A stretch of 64,000 bases of DNA, taken from the IMG/VR virus record IMGVR_UViG_3300044970_001297, positions 1 to 64,000 of that record. One strand, written 5' to 3'. The notes under the pieces are model-generated. The model had not been told where the DNA came from. It was given only the letters and a program-made list of their open reading frames with translations, and made no database searches. The position numbers were made by a program, and so were the translations under genes. Shown here one piece after another: positions 1 to 8,599 of this stretch. The stretch comes from a virus. Within the stretch, counting starts at the first letter, position 1; every line of letters starts with the position of its first letter.

Positions 1-902
1 AAAAGGGAGAGAGGGGTCCGCAGGGACTCCAAGGTTCAAAGGGCGAGAAAGGCGAGAGGGGCGAGGTAGGATCGCAAGGACCGAAGGGTGATCGTGGTGA
101 ACAGGGAATCCAAGGTCCAAAGGGAGACAAGGGTGACAAGGGAGATGCTGGTGAGGATGCCATCATCGATGTTCAGTATCCACTCGTCTACGACAAGACC
201 AAGAAGATAGTCACGCTCGACAGCAAGAACCTTCTTGATAAGATGGAGAAGGTATTTGCTCCTCTTGCAAACAAGAACTTCGATCTCTCCAAACTAGACT
301 GGCTTGCTGCATCGGGTGGCGGTGTCGGCATAAAGTTGAATGGCAAGTACATTCGATCCACCATCAATGACATAGACTTCCGTGGAAGTGGAGTAACCGT
401 TACACAGGCTGGTGGTGGTGTCATTGTCAACATCACTGGTGGTGGGGGCGGATCGGGTACGGTTCGATTCTACGAGCAGGACAATGCTCCAACGGGAATG
501 TCCGCTGGAGACATGTGGTTCGACACCGATGCTGGTGTTCTGTACCATGCCGTGACCGATGACTCGGGAATCATTTGGGTTGATTTCATCGGCACTGGTG
601 CATTGAACGCAGTTTACAACACAACTGCCGTCACAGGAAATACCTATTATGCCACAGGAAATGATTATTACATTGGTGTTAGTTACAATGGTCCTGTGAC
701 CGTCATACTTCCGTACAACATCGTCAATGGCAAGGAAATGGTTGTGAAGGACGAGAGCGGTCATGCTGGCGATGGAGTCCACAGGCAGATCACCATACAG
801 GGATCCTGTGGTGCAATGATAGACAACAAGAGCAGTGCTGTGCTGAACCTGAACAACGGAGCCATTCAGATGATCTACAGGAATGGATGGAGAATCATAT
901 GA
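1..902 (+). CDS. Collagen-like tail fibre protein, 5' partial
   Basis: The frame is open from the left edge of the window, so the N-terminus is missing. The first ~55 codons read as Gly-X-Y triplets rich in charged residues, for example GPKGDKGDKGDAGED, which is a collagen-like triple-helix stalk. A segment DKTKKIVTLDSKNLLDK follows, then a glycine-rich globular C-terminus of about 200 residues. Phage collagen-like proteins are usually trimeric fibre shafts. It is first in a co-directional fibre block and its stop overlaps the next start as ATGA. A structural fibre role is inferred; receptor specificity cannot be read. Confidence 0.8.
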   Translation, partial: KGERGPQGLQGSKGEKGERGEVGSQGPKGDRGEQGIQGPKGDKGDKGDAGEDAIIDVQYPLVYDKTKKIVTLDSKNLLDKMEKVFAPLANKNFDLSKLDWLAASGGGVGIKLNGKYIRSTINDIDFRGSGVTVTQAGGGVIVNITGGGGGSGTVRFYEQDNAPTGMSAGDMWFDTDAGVLYHAVTDDSGIIWVDFIGTGALNAVYNTTAVTGNTYYATGNDYYIGVSYNGPVTVILPYNIVNGKEMVVKDESGHAGDGVHRQITIQGSCGAMIDNKSSAVLNLNNGAIQMIYRNGWRII

Positions 903-2134
903 GTTATCTTTTCAACAACGAGGTTGGGTTTGTTGGCAATGCCGTGGATGGTTTCAACCGCCTCAAGGTTTCTCAACCATTCACCCTGTTTGACAGTCAG
1001 CACAGATATCAGATGAACGACAAGTGGGACACATTCGGTGTCACTGGTGGAACTGCGACATTTGCCATAAACGAGAGTGCCGTCCACATGGTAGTAGGAG
1101 TTACGGCAGGAAGCAAGGTAACTCGGGAAACCAAGAGAGTATTTGCATATCAACCAGGAAAATCCCTTTTGATAATCAACACATTCGCAATGAATACGCC
1201 AAAGGATGGGCTGTTGCAGCGAGTTGGATATTTTGGAATCTCTGGTGGTGCTACATTCGGTGTTCCCGCAAACGGAGTCTATCTACAACAGGATGGGTTG
1301 ACCCTATCCATATGCCTTGCGAGTCAGTCGTTGAATACAATCACGAAGATCGAACAGTCTTCATGGAACGGAGATAAGTTCGATGGAAGTGGTGCTTCTG
1401 GAAGAACATTCGATGTCACCAAGGGAAACATCTTCTGGACTGACATAGAATGGCTTGGTGTTGGAGATGTCAGGACTGGCTTCTTTGTGGATGGCAGACC
1501 AGTCATAGCGCATACATTTCACAATGACAATGTTCACCCAACGACATACATGACAACAGCAGTTCTTCCATGTCGATATGAACTTGAGAATAAGACTGCC
1601 CAAGCAAGTGGAAGCACAATGCATCAGATATGCTCAACGGTCATGAGCGAAGGTGGATATGAAGGATTCAGCAGAAGATACAATATCACCAAATCTGATT
1701 CAACTCTAGCCACACTCACCACAGCAGGAGTTCAATATCCCATTATTGCACTTCGATTGAATTCACAAAGGTTGGATAGTGTCATTATTCCATCCAACAT
1801 ATCTGCTGTTGTTGAGCCAGGACAAAACAACAAGCCGCAAACTGTGCAATATAGAATTCTGTTGAATCCAACCCTAACAGGAAATACATGGACAACTCAT
1901 TTCAACGGAAATGTCGATTACAACATAACTGCCACAGCAGTCTCCGGTGGAACCGACATCATCGGTGGCTACATCAGTAGCAGTGGATCATTGGATATTT
2001 CCAACATCAATGACTTTAACTTCCAACTCGGAAGAACACAGACGGGGATCAGCGATACTTTTGTATTGACTATGACTCCACTAGTGGATGGAACTGAAAT
2101 AACCGCAGATCTCTCATGGTTTGAACTAGTCTAA
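899..2134 (+). CDS. Putative tail fibre / virion structural protein
   Basis: A 411-residue protein starting MSYLFNNEVGFV. The start at 899 is chosen because it overlaps the upstream stop as ATGA; an in-frame ATG at 887 is also possible. There is no signal peptide or membrane segment. The Gly/Thr/Asn-rich, beta-type composition and its place between collagen-like genes suggest a fibre or adhesin subunit. I recognise no enzymatic motif, and the structural role comes from context. Confidence 0.6.
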   Translation: MSYLFNNEVGFVGNAVDGFNRLKVSQPFTLFDSQHRYQMNDKWDTFGVTGGTATFAINESAVHMVVGVTAGSKVTRETKRVFAYQPGKSLLIINTFAMNTPKDGLLQRVGYFGISGGATFGVPANGVYLQQDGLTLSICLASQSLNTITKIEQSSWNGDKFDGSGASGRTFDVTKGNIFWTDIEWLGVGDVRTGFFVDGRPVIAHTFHNDNVHPTTYMTTAVLPCRYELENKTAQASGSTMHQICSTVMSEGGYEGFSRRYNITKSDSTLATLTTAGVQYPIIALRLNSQRLDSVIIPSNISAVVEPGQNNKPQTVQYRILLNPTLTGNTWTTHFNGNVDYNITATAVSGGTDIIGGYISSSGSLDISNINDFNFQLGRTQTGISDTFVLTMTPLVDGTEITADLSWFELV

Positions 2135-2135
2135 A

Positions 2136-2354
2136 ATGTCTATAAATTTCCCAAACAGCCCCTCCCTGAATCAGACCTATGTGTTCGGAAACATCACATG
2201 GGCATGGAATGGCTCTGCTTGGGACAAGGTTTCGACAGCCACGGGATACCTCGGGGCAACTGGACCGCAAGGACCAACAGGTGCTACAGGAGCAACTGGT
2301 GCCACAGGTGCTACAGGATCAATGCCAGCGATTCTTGATGGTGGTGTATTCTAG
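2136..2354 (+). CDS. Small collagen-like protein
   Basis: A 72-residue protein. The N-terminal half (NITWAWNGSAWDKV) resembles the small beta modules seen in front of collagen stretches in phage fibres. The second half is a Gly-X-Y run of GAT/GPT triplets (GATGPQGPTGATGATG), and the protein ends about ten residues later. It may be a minor fibre component or a remnant of a longer fibre gene. It begins one base after the previous stop. Confidence 0.65.
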   Translation: MSINFPNSPSLNQTYVFGNITWAWNGSAWDKVSTATGYLGATGPQGPTGATGATGATGATGSMPAILDGGVF

Positions 2355-2360
2355 AAGAAA

Positions 2361-2374
2361 TAAATATGTAAATA
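2361..2374 (+). promoter_or_regulatory. Late-promoter-like TAAATA pair
   Basis: Two overlapping TAAATA boxes (2361-2366 and 2369-2374) lie 11-24 bases upstream of the 717-residue fibre gene. T4 late promoters read TATAAATA, so this is a plausible late start for that gene. Confidence 0.4.
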
Positions 2375-2384
2375 AGGGATAAAA

Positions 2385-4538
2385 ATGGCAGATACTACCA
2401 TCAAAATCAAGAGAGGCTTAACTGCGGGGGTTGTTCCCTCTGGACTCACATACGGCGAACTTGCCGTGAATGTGGCAGATGCCATTCTATATGTTGGTGG
2501 TACAACTGGAGAAACCATACAAATAGTGGGTGGCGGTGGCGGTTCTGGTGGTTCTGGTTCTACAGGTGCCACTGGCGCAACTGGTGCCACAGGTGCTACA
2601 GGTCCAACAGGAGCAACGGGAGCCACTGGTCCAACAGGTGCCATTCCAACCGATTATGTAATTTCGTTCAATGGTCTTACTGGTGCAATAGGGATCACCG
2701 CAGGAAGCAATGTAACGATCACACAGAGTGGAAATACATTCACCATTTCCTCAAGTGGAAGTGGTGGTCCTGGTGCCACAGGTGCTACTGGTGCCACAGG
2801 TGCTACTGGTGCTACTGGTGCCACGGGTGCAACTGGTGAGATTGGACCACAAGGACCAACAGGTGCCACTGGTGCCACAGGTGCTACTGGTGCTACTGGT
2901 GCAACTGGTGCTATCCCAACAGATTATGTCATATCCGTGAACGGACAGACAGGTGCAGTCGCGAATGTTGCCAGGACAAATGAAGGAAATACTTTCTCCG
3001 TTGTTCAGGTGATGAATGCTGGCATCACATCCGCTGGTCTGTATGTGACGAGTGGATCTACATTCGATTCAACGATTGCGGCCACATCAGCGACAAACAC
3101 CGTTGATATAATTGCTTCTACAGATGGTGCTGGTTTACGCATCGCACAGGCAACATCTGGTGCAGGAAGTCGAATTGGTGGCATAAGGTTTGGGCGCGCA
3201 TCCACTGCTTCATTTAATTCATATCTTGAGAATGTATCTGGTGTGTTAACTGTGTACAATGGAACATCGAACACAGGTACAAACCTTTTCAATCTCAGCA
3301 CCTCACAGGCAAACTTCGGTGTTCCAGTTGGTGGAACGACATTCGATGGTGTGGTTGTCGCAAATGCTGGTTTGACAGCAACTGTTGCAAATGTCACACA
3401 GACAATCAATGTACCATTTCAATCAGTCGGCAATACCGCACAAAGAGTGAACATCGGTGTCTATGGAACAATGTCTGAGACATCATCCTCCGCAGCATTC
3501 ATCATTGGAAATGCAATTGCGGCATCCAAGCAATCGGCACAGCAGGTGGAGAAGACATCGTTTGATGAAGGTCAGTTCATCAGGATGCGCTATAATGTCG
3601 GCATGTCGTTCCATACTGGAGTGACTGGCAATGCAAACACGGAATATCCGGAAACCGTGAACACAAGAATGGTTGTGGATCTCAATGGAAATGTCGGAAT
3701 AAACACGACTGCTCCATCTTCCAAGTTGGATGTAGTCGGTGGCATCTCTGGCAGCAATCTCTACATCTCTGGTGGTTCCACATTCATCGGAAACATCTTT
3801 GCCCCGAACATCGTGAACTCGGTGAATGGCTTGACTGGTGCGGTTGGAATCGTTGCTGGAACAAATGTGACGATTACTCCAAGCGGAAACACGCTGACAA
3901 TATCCGCAAGTAGCGGTGGTAGCGGAGGTGGTGCGGCTGGATCAACGATCACCACGATAGACTTCTCGCAGTTGGTCAATCAAATCGAACTTGTCATATA
4001 TGGAGTTGGTGGAGATTTTGCGTCTTCGTTGCAGAATATAGAGCAGTATGGTGTTGAGAACACTACTGTTACTGTGGATACTGGATCTTCGAATTACACA
4101 ACATGTGCGTTGGAAAGCATTGAATCGTTTAACGACGACACCAATGGTTGGTCTGCTAGGATTGTGATAAAGCCACCGTTTGTCGGTGGAACAAGCACAA
4201 CAGCGGAAGGTGTGATTGGGGAGACAGTAAGCACCGTTTATGTTAATAATTCTGTTGTTGATGATTATTGGAATGGCATTCAATCGATTCGCCTCCTGCA
4301 CAAGGAAGAGACATATGCAGTCAAGACCATAACTGGTCAGTCGTGGGTCGCAGCAGATACCTTCATAACATGCAAGGTTCTTGGATTGACCTCCGACGAT
4401 CATGACGCAGAGGATGCAATCCTTGAGGGTGTTCGGTTTGAGATAAATAACATAGTCGCTGCGACTGGATTCGACCTCATCGGTCATGCTCCAGAGGGTA
4501 CTTACGGAAAATACAAGATAGAGTGTTTAGGATTCTAA
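2385..4538 (+). CDS. Collagen-like tail fibre protein
   Basis: A 717-residue protein. The N-terminal ~45 residues (KIKRGLTAGVVPSGLTYGEL) resemble the start module of many phage fibre proteins. Three collagen-like runs of GAT/GPT triplets follow, at roughly residues 58-85, 128-152 and 157-177, separated by two copies of a DYVIS(F/V)NG(L/Q)TGA linker. A third such linker (VNGLTGAVGI) occurs near residue 480. The C-terminal ~200 residues are a non-repetitive beta-type domain. The DNA of the Gly-X-Y runs is a near-perfect short tandem repeat, so copy number may vary. A trimeric fibre role is inferred. Confidence 0.8.
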   Translation: MADTTIKIKRGLTAGVVPSGLTYGELAVNVADAILYVGGTTGETIQIVGGGGGSGGSGSTGATGATGATGATGPTGATGATGPTGAIPTDYVISFNGLTGAIGITAGSNVTITQSGNTFTISSSGSGGPGATGATGATGATGATGATGATGEIGPQGPTGATGATGATGATGATGAIPTDYVISVNGQTGAVANVARTNEGNTFSVVQVMNAGITSAGLYVTSGSTFDSTIAATSATNTVDIIASTDGAGLRIAQATSGAGSRIGGIRFGRASTASFNSYLENVSGVLTVYNGTSNTGTNLFNLSTSQANFGVPVGGTTFDGVVVANAGLTATVANVTQTINVPFQSVGNTAQRVNIGVYGTMSETSSSAAFIIGNAIAASKQSAQQVEKTSFDEGQFIRMRYNVGMSFHTGVTGNANTEYPETVNTRMVVDLNGNVGINTTAPSSKLDVVGGISGSNLYISGGSTFIGNIFAPNIVNSVNGLTGAVGIVAGTNVTITPSGNTLTISASSGGSGGGAAGSTITTIDFSQLVNQIELVIYGVGGDFASSLQNIEQYGVENTTVTVDTGSSNYTTCALESIESFNDDTNGWSARIVIKPPFVGGTSTTAEGVIGETVSTVYVNNSVVDDYWNGIQSIRLLHKEETYAVKTITGQSWVAADTFITCKVLGLTSDDHDAEDAILEGVRFEINNIVAATGFDLIGHAPEGTYGKYKIECLGF
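2566..2910 (+). repeat. Tandem GGTGCNACN repeats encoding collagen triplets
   Basis: Arrays of 9-18 bp units such as GGTGCTACTGGTGCCACA occur at about 2566-2640 and 2772-2910, all in frame within the fibre gene. They encode Gly-Ala-Thr triplets. Such runs are prone to slippage and recombination and could change fibre length. Confidence 0.75.
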
Positions 4539-4548
4539 AGGAGAAACA

Positions 4549-6045
4549 ATGGGCGTTCAAATCAAAGGTGGAAATAATACGGCTGGTCTTGCAAATGTGA
4601 GTTCGACATACGAGTTGCAAGTAGTGACTCCACAGGTTGAGGAAAATGCAGGATTTGTCCAGTTGAGTACGGAAGTGGATCCTGGCGATGTGTTGGGAAC
4701 TCGCACCGTGATTCCTCCTGAATGTTCCGATGACTATCGTCTTCGTGTCGGTATTGACCAGACAATGTTCAATACAACCTTTGAAGGAACCGTCATTCTC
4801 ACGACCACATGGTCGCAGTTGCTCACCACAATGACAACCGCACAAGCCAGCGGATTCATGGTTCTAAACAACGGTACATCGACCACATCAGGACATGCCG
4901 CTTATGTTCGTTCACATAGACATTTCTCGACATTCGGAACCTATCCCACCTATGTGGACATGTGGATTCGCGAGACGAATCACACTTCCACGAACTCCGT
5001 CAGCGAATGGGGATTGCTGTATCTTACGGCACAAGCCACAGCGCAACCCATCGACGGTATTTTCTTCCGTCGTATTGCGGGTGGCACCCTGAAGGCAATT
5101 GTCACGAATAACTCTACAGATGTTGCTGATGTCACCATCACCACGACAAATGTTCCTGCGCGTGACGGTGTTGGTACATTTGATCCAACCGAATCCAATC
5201 ACTATCTGATTGTATTCCACAATGATATAGTCCGCTTCTGGATTAATGATGTGCTTGTTGCCGAGATCCCATGCCCCGCTGCACAGGCACAGTTCTCTGC
5301 ATCATCTGGAAATCCTGTTGGATTCCGTGTGGTCAACACTGGTACCGCATCCGCTGCTCGTCAACTTTCGGTTGGTTATGTGAATGTTGGATTTGGTGAT
5401 CAGAATACAAACAAGCCTTGGGCGCATGTTCTGTGTGGTTTGGGCAACGGAGCATATCAGTTCGCAAATGGCAATACGCCAGGACCAACAGTGACCCGCG
5501 CTGGTGCCACATATGGACACCCTGCAAGTGCAACTGCTCGTACTGCTGGTACATGGACCGCAACATCTGCTCCTGCTCTCAATAACCTTGGTGGTCTATG
5601 GACATCTCCTGCGATATCCACACTTACTTCAGACGCTGACTATCCAGTGTTTGCATTTCAGAATCCAACAGGAACTGCCACACTTCCTGGAAAAACTTTA
5701 TACATCACAGGTATTCGTGTTGGAGAAGCATATGTTTCCGCTGCGGCTTCAACCAACTCTATTTTACTATCATACATTGTGATGGTTGGCAGCAGTGCGG
5801 TTGCCACAAGTACAGCAGATGCTGCAACAACTGTTTCGGGAAAATCCATCACGGTGGGCGGACATGGGTTTTTAGCAACTGAAGCAACAGGAAGTTATAA
5901 GCCTGGATTCGAAGTGCAATTTAATTCGCCATTGATGGTTCCGGCAGGACACTACTTCCACTTTGTCGTGCGTCCATTTGGAACCGTGACATCCAACACT
6001 CTTGTGGTCACAAGCAGCCTCGCAGTAAACGGATATTTTGAATAA
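4549..6045 (+). CDS. Putative fibre/adhesin protein, paralogue A
   Basis: A 498-residue protein starting MGVQIKGGN after a strong AGGAG site. It is clearly paralogous to the gene at 6347-7852. Both share VVTPQ, AGF.QLS-type motifs, SDDYR.RVG.DQT.FN.TFEGT, EWGLLYLT.QAT.QP.DGIFFRRI, and the segment PALNNLGGLWTSPAISTLTS. There are no membrane segments or known catalytic motifs. The start of the next gene overlaps its stop as TAATG. A virion structural role is inferred from position and beta-rich composition. Confidence 0.6.
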   Translation: MGVQIKGGNNTAGLANVSSTYELQVVTPQVEENAGFVQLSTEVDPGDVLGTRTVIPPECSDDYRLRVGIDQTMFNTTFEGTVILTTTWSQLLTTMTTAQASGFMVLNNGTSTTSGHAAYVRSHRHFSTFGTYPTYVDMWIRETNHTSTNSVSEWGLLYLTAQATAQPIDGIFFRRIAGGTLKAIVTNNSTDVADVTITTTNVPARDGVGTFDPTESNHYLIVFHNDIVRFWINDVLVAEIPCPAAQAQFSASSGNPVGFRVVNTGTASAARQLSVGYVNVGFGDQNTNKPWAHVLCGLGNGAYQFANGNTPGPTVTRAGATYGHPASATARTAGTWTATSAPALNNLGGLWTSPAISTLTSDADYPVFAFQNPTGTATLPGKTLYITGIRVGEAYVSAAASTNSILLSYIVMVGSSAVATSTADAATTVSGKSITVGGHGFLATEATGSYKPGFEVQFNSPLMVPAGHYFHFVVRPFGTVTSNTLVVTSSLAVNGYFE

Positions 6046-6329
6046 TGGCACTCATACAAATCGTACAAACTCCACACGGTGTTCCTGCGCTATACTGGAA
6101 ACTTGCTTCCGTCACTTTCAACATGAATGGTTCCTGTGCCATCAGGATGGATGGGTATTATGATGAATCTGCCCGTCAACAGGAGTGCGAGGTGTTGCGG
6201 CAGATTACATACACAGTGCAACCCACAGATATGCCAACAGTTTTCCCATCGGGATTTACCATTGCTGATGCATATGCGTATGTAAAGACTCAAGTTGAGT
6301 TTTCTTTTGCTGCTGTTGATGTACTCTGA
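6045..6329 (+). CDS. Hypothetical protein between two fibre paralogues
   Basis: A 94-residue protein whose ATG overlaps the preceding TAA. It has no motif I recognise. It is translationally coupled to the first of two tandem fibre paralogues, so it may be a small structural partner or chaperone. It is soluble by composition and has no signal peptide. Confidence 0.55.
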   Translation: MALIQIVQTPHGVPALYWKLASVTFNMNGSCAIRMDGYYDESARQQECEVLRQITYTVQPTDMPTVFPSGFTIADAYAYVKTQVEFSFAAVDVL

Positions 6330-6346
6330 TTGGAAGGAACTATAAG

Positions 6347-7852
6347 ATGGGCGTAAAGATTACAAGCGGAAACAGTTCGATTGACTTGGTGGATTTGGAT
6401 TCATATCACCAACTCAAGGTGGTGACACCCCAAGACGGAGTGACTGCTGGATTTGCTAGTTTGAGTGCAGAAATAGATCCTGGTAGCATTCTCGGTTCGC
6501 GTAGTTTAAAAGCCATTGAGTCTTCTGATGATTACCGCGTTCGTGTGGGAACCGACCAAACTGTCTTCAATGCGACATTCGAAGGAACCACAATACTCAG
6601 TACACATTTCAGTACTGCCACAACAACTACTGGTGCTGTACAGGCTAACGGATTTCTTACGGTCAATTCTGCTGCGGCTGCTTCGATGATACAAAGCGGT
6701 GCTGCTGCATATGTCAGAACATGGAGAACTTTTCCTACATTCGGAACCTATCCTCTCTATGTGGATATGTGGATTTCCGAAGGTGGACCTCTAGCGGTGA
6801 ATGCAATAAGCGAATGGGGATTGTTATATCTTACGACACAAGCCACACAACAACCGCTTGATGGAATCTTTTTCAGACGCATTTCGGGTGGTCAACTGAA
6901 GGGCATCATCACAAGCAACACAATTGATATTACAGAAATAACATTAGACACACGCAATGTTCCTTCCCGAGATGGTTACGGCTCGTATGAGCCAGTAGAA
7001 ATGAACCACTACCTCATCACGGTTGACAACAATATTGTGAACTTCTGGATCAATGATGTACTCGTAGGAAGCATTCGATGTCCATCATCGCAGTCACAGT
7101 TTGCCAGTGCATCGGCTTTGCCTGTCGGATTCCGAGTGGTGAATATAGCAGTTGCATCGGCTGCTCGACAAATCAATGTCGGTTGTGTGAATGTTGGCTT
7201 TGGTGATCAGAACACAGATAAGCCTTGGTCAGATACAATGGTAGGAAGCGGTGCTGGAGCATACCAACTACAGATTGGAAACACGCCAGGACCAACGGTG
7301 ACTCGCGCTTCTGCTTCCACGGGACACCCTGCAAGTGGAACCGCTCGTACCGCTGGTACATGGACTGCCACATCTGCTCCAGCATTGAACAACTTGGGTG
7401 GGTTGTGGACATCTCCTGCCATCTCCACCCTGACATCCAGTGCGGACTATCCAGTGTTTGCATTTCAGAATCCAGCAGGATCCGCTACGCGACCAGGCAA
7501 AACCCTATACATCACGGGTGTTCGCATTGGAGACACAGTTCCATCCGTCGTAGCAGCAACCAATCCCATCTTCATATCATATATTGTGATGGTTGGTGGC
7601 AGTGCTGCCGCAACCAATACGGGAGATGCGGCAACGACCGTTTCTGGCAAATCCATTGTAATCGGTGGTCATGGGTTTATATCAACTGAAGCGGTTGGTA
7701 GCCACAAACCAGGATTTGAAATGAATTTTACATCTCCGCTCATGGTTCCTGCGGGACACTTCATCAGTTTGATAGTGCGTCCATTTGGAACCGTGACTGG
7801 CAACACGATGGTGTTGCGCGGAAGCGTTTTTTTCAATGGATATTTTGAGTGA
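6347..7852 (+). CDS. Putative fibre/adhesin protein, paralogue B
   Basis: A 501-residue tandem paralogue of the gene at 4549-6045, with the same order of motifs from MGVKI to the C-terminal NGYFE. Identity is high in the C-terminal half (SPAISTLTS, ADYPVFAFQNP, GKTLYITG) and lower in the N-terminal half. It is the last gene of the fibre block and is followed by a 177-base intergenic region. The tandem copies suggest gene duplication for receptor diversification, which is an inference. Confidence 0.6.
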   Translation: MGVKITSGNSSIDLVDLDSYHQLKVVTPQDGVTAGFASLSAEIDPGSILGSRSLKAIESSDDYRVRVGTDQTVFNATFEGTTILSTHFSTATTTTGAVQANGFLTVNSAAAASMIQSGAAAYVRTWRTFPTFGTYPLYVDMWISEGGPLAVNAISEWGLLYLTTQATQQPLDGIFFRRISGGQLKGIITSNTIDITEITLDTRNVPSRDGYGSYEPVEMNHYLITVDNNIVNFWINDVLVGSIRCPSSQSQFASASALPVGFRVVNIAVASAARQINVGCVNVGFGDQNTDKPWSDTMVGSGAGAYQLQIGNTPGPTVTRASASTGHPASGTARTAGTWTATSAPALNNLGGLWTSPAISTLTSSADYPVFAFQNPAGSATRPGKTLYITGVRIGDTVPSVVAATNPIFISYIVMVGGSAAATNTGDAATTVSGKSIVIGGHGFISTEAVGSHKPGFEMNFTSPLMVPAGHFISLIVRPFGTVTGNTMVLRGSVFFNGYFE

Positions 7853-7993
7853 CGCTATAATAATCAAACACAACAAGCGTTTGAAGTATCCTAAAAACAA
7901 TCTATAAAGCAATATTTTAGTATGCTTGAATCCAAGTGGATTCGGTGTACGATATCCATCGCTCAACGCTAAATAGACATATCGGAGATTATA

Positions 7994-8001
7994 TATAAAT
8001 G
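7994..8001 (+). promoter_or_regulatory. Late-like promoter before first HNH gene
   Basis: TATAAATG matches the T4 late box TATAAATA at seven of eight positions and lies 29 bases upstream of the HNH start, with a GGAG site between them. A small inverted repeat ATATCGG / CCGATAT brackets the box (7980-7986 and 8014-8020). Confidence 0.4.
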
Positions 8002-8029
8002 AGATAAACCCCCGATATGGAGTTGATGA

Positions 8030-8599
8030 ATGGAACCGACATATAAAGGATCATCTTGGTTGAACAGAGAAGTTGGCAACTACACAATCATTGGTATCGG
8101 AGATAAAATAAAATATCCAAGTCAGAAAGATCCGACTCAGATGTGGAAAGTTAGATGCAAGTGTGGGAAAGAAAAACAGATCAGCAAGTGGCATTTGATC
8201 TACGGAAATATTGCAGGATGCTCGGATTGCATCGGTGAGAGAAATAGATTTGAAAAAAGTCCAAATTGGAATTCCAGTGCAAAGAATGTTACTGGAATGT
8301 ATTTTGCGAAGATTAAAAAGTGTGCTGAAAAGCGTAATATCCCCTTTGAACTCTCCAGAGAAGAACTTGATTCAATATTTCAAAAACAGAATGGTCTATG
8401 TCGATACACCAAGATGGAACTTTTATTTGAATCTCATGGATGCAAAGGTACAGCGTCTCTTGATCGGATAGATAGTTCTCTCGGGTACACCAAAGACAAT
8501 GTTCAATGGGTTCATAAGGATGTGAACACGATCAAATGGGATCTTTCACATGATCAGTTTGTAAAACTTTGTAAGACTATAACGGAGAATTTTGAATGA
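8030..8599 (+). CDS. HNH homing endonuclease (free-standing)
   Basis: A 189-residue protein. The N-terminal third carries a cysteine cluster (RCKCGKE... GCSDC) that looks like a zinc finger. The C-terminal half holds the HNH-type core: CRYTKMEL, then SLDRIDSSLGYTKDNVQWV, then a conserved HKDVN. Such proteins cut DNA at a specific site and spread into allelic copies. The gene is more AT-rich than its neighbours, which fits a recent mobile origin. Its stop overlaps the start of the ribonucleotide reductase as ATGA, so it sits directly upstream of a classic homing target. It is related to the HNH protein at 10596-11249. Confidence 0.85.
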   Translation: MEPTYKGSSWLNREVGNYTIIGIGDKIKYPSQKDPTQMWKVRCKCGKEKQISKWHLIYGNIAGCSDCIGERNRFEKSPNWNSSAKNVTGMYFAKIKKCAEKRNIPFELSREELDSIFQKQNGLCRYTKMELLFESHGCKGTASLDRIDSSLGYTKDNVQWVHKDVNTIKWDLSHDQFVKLCKTITENFE

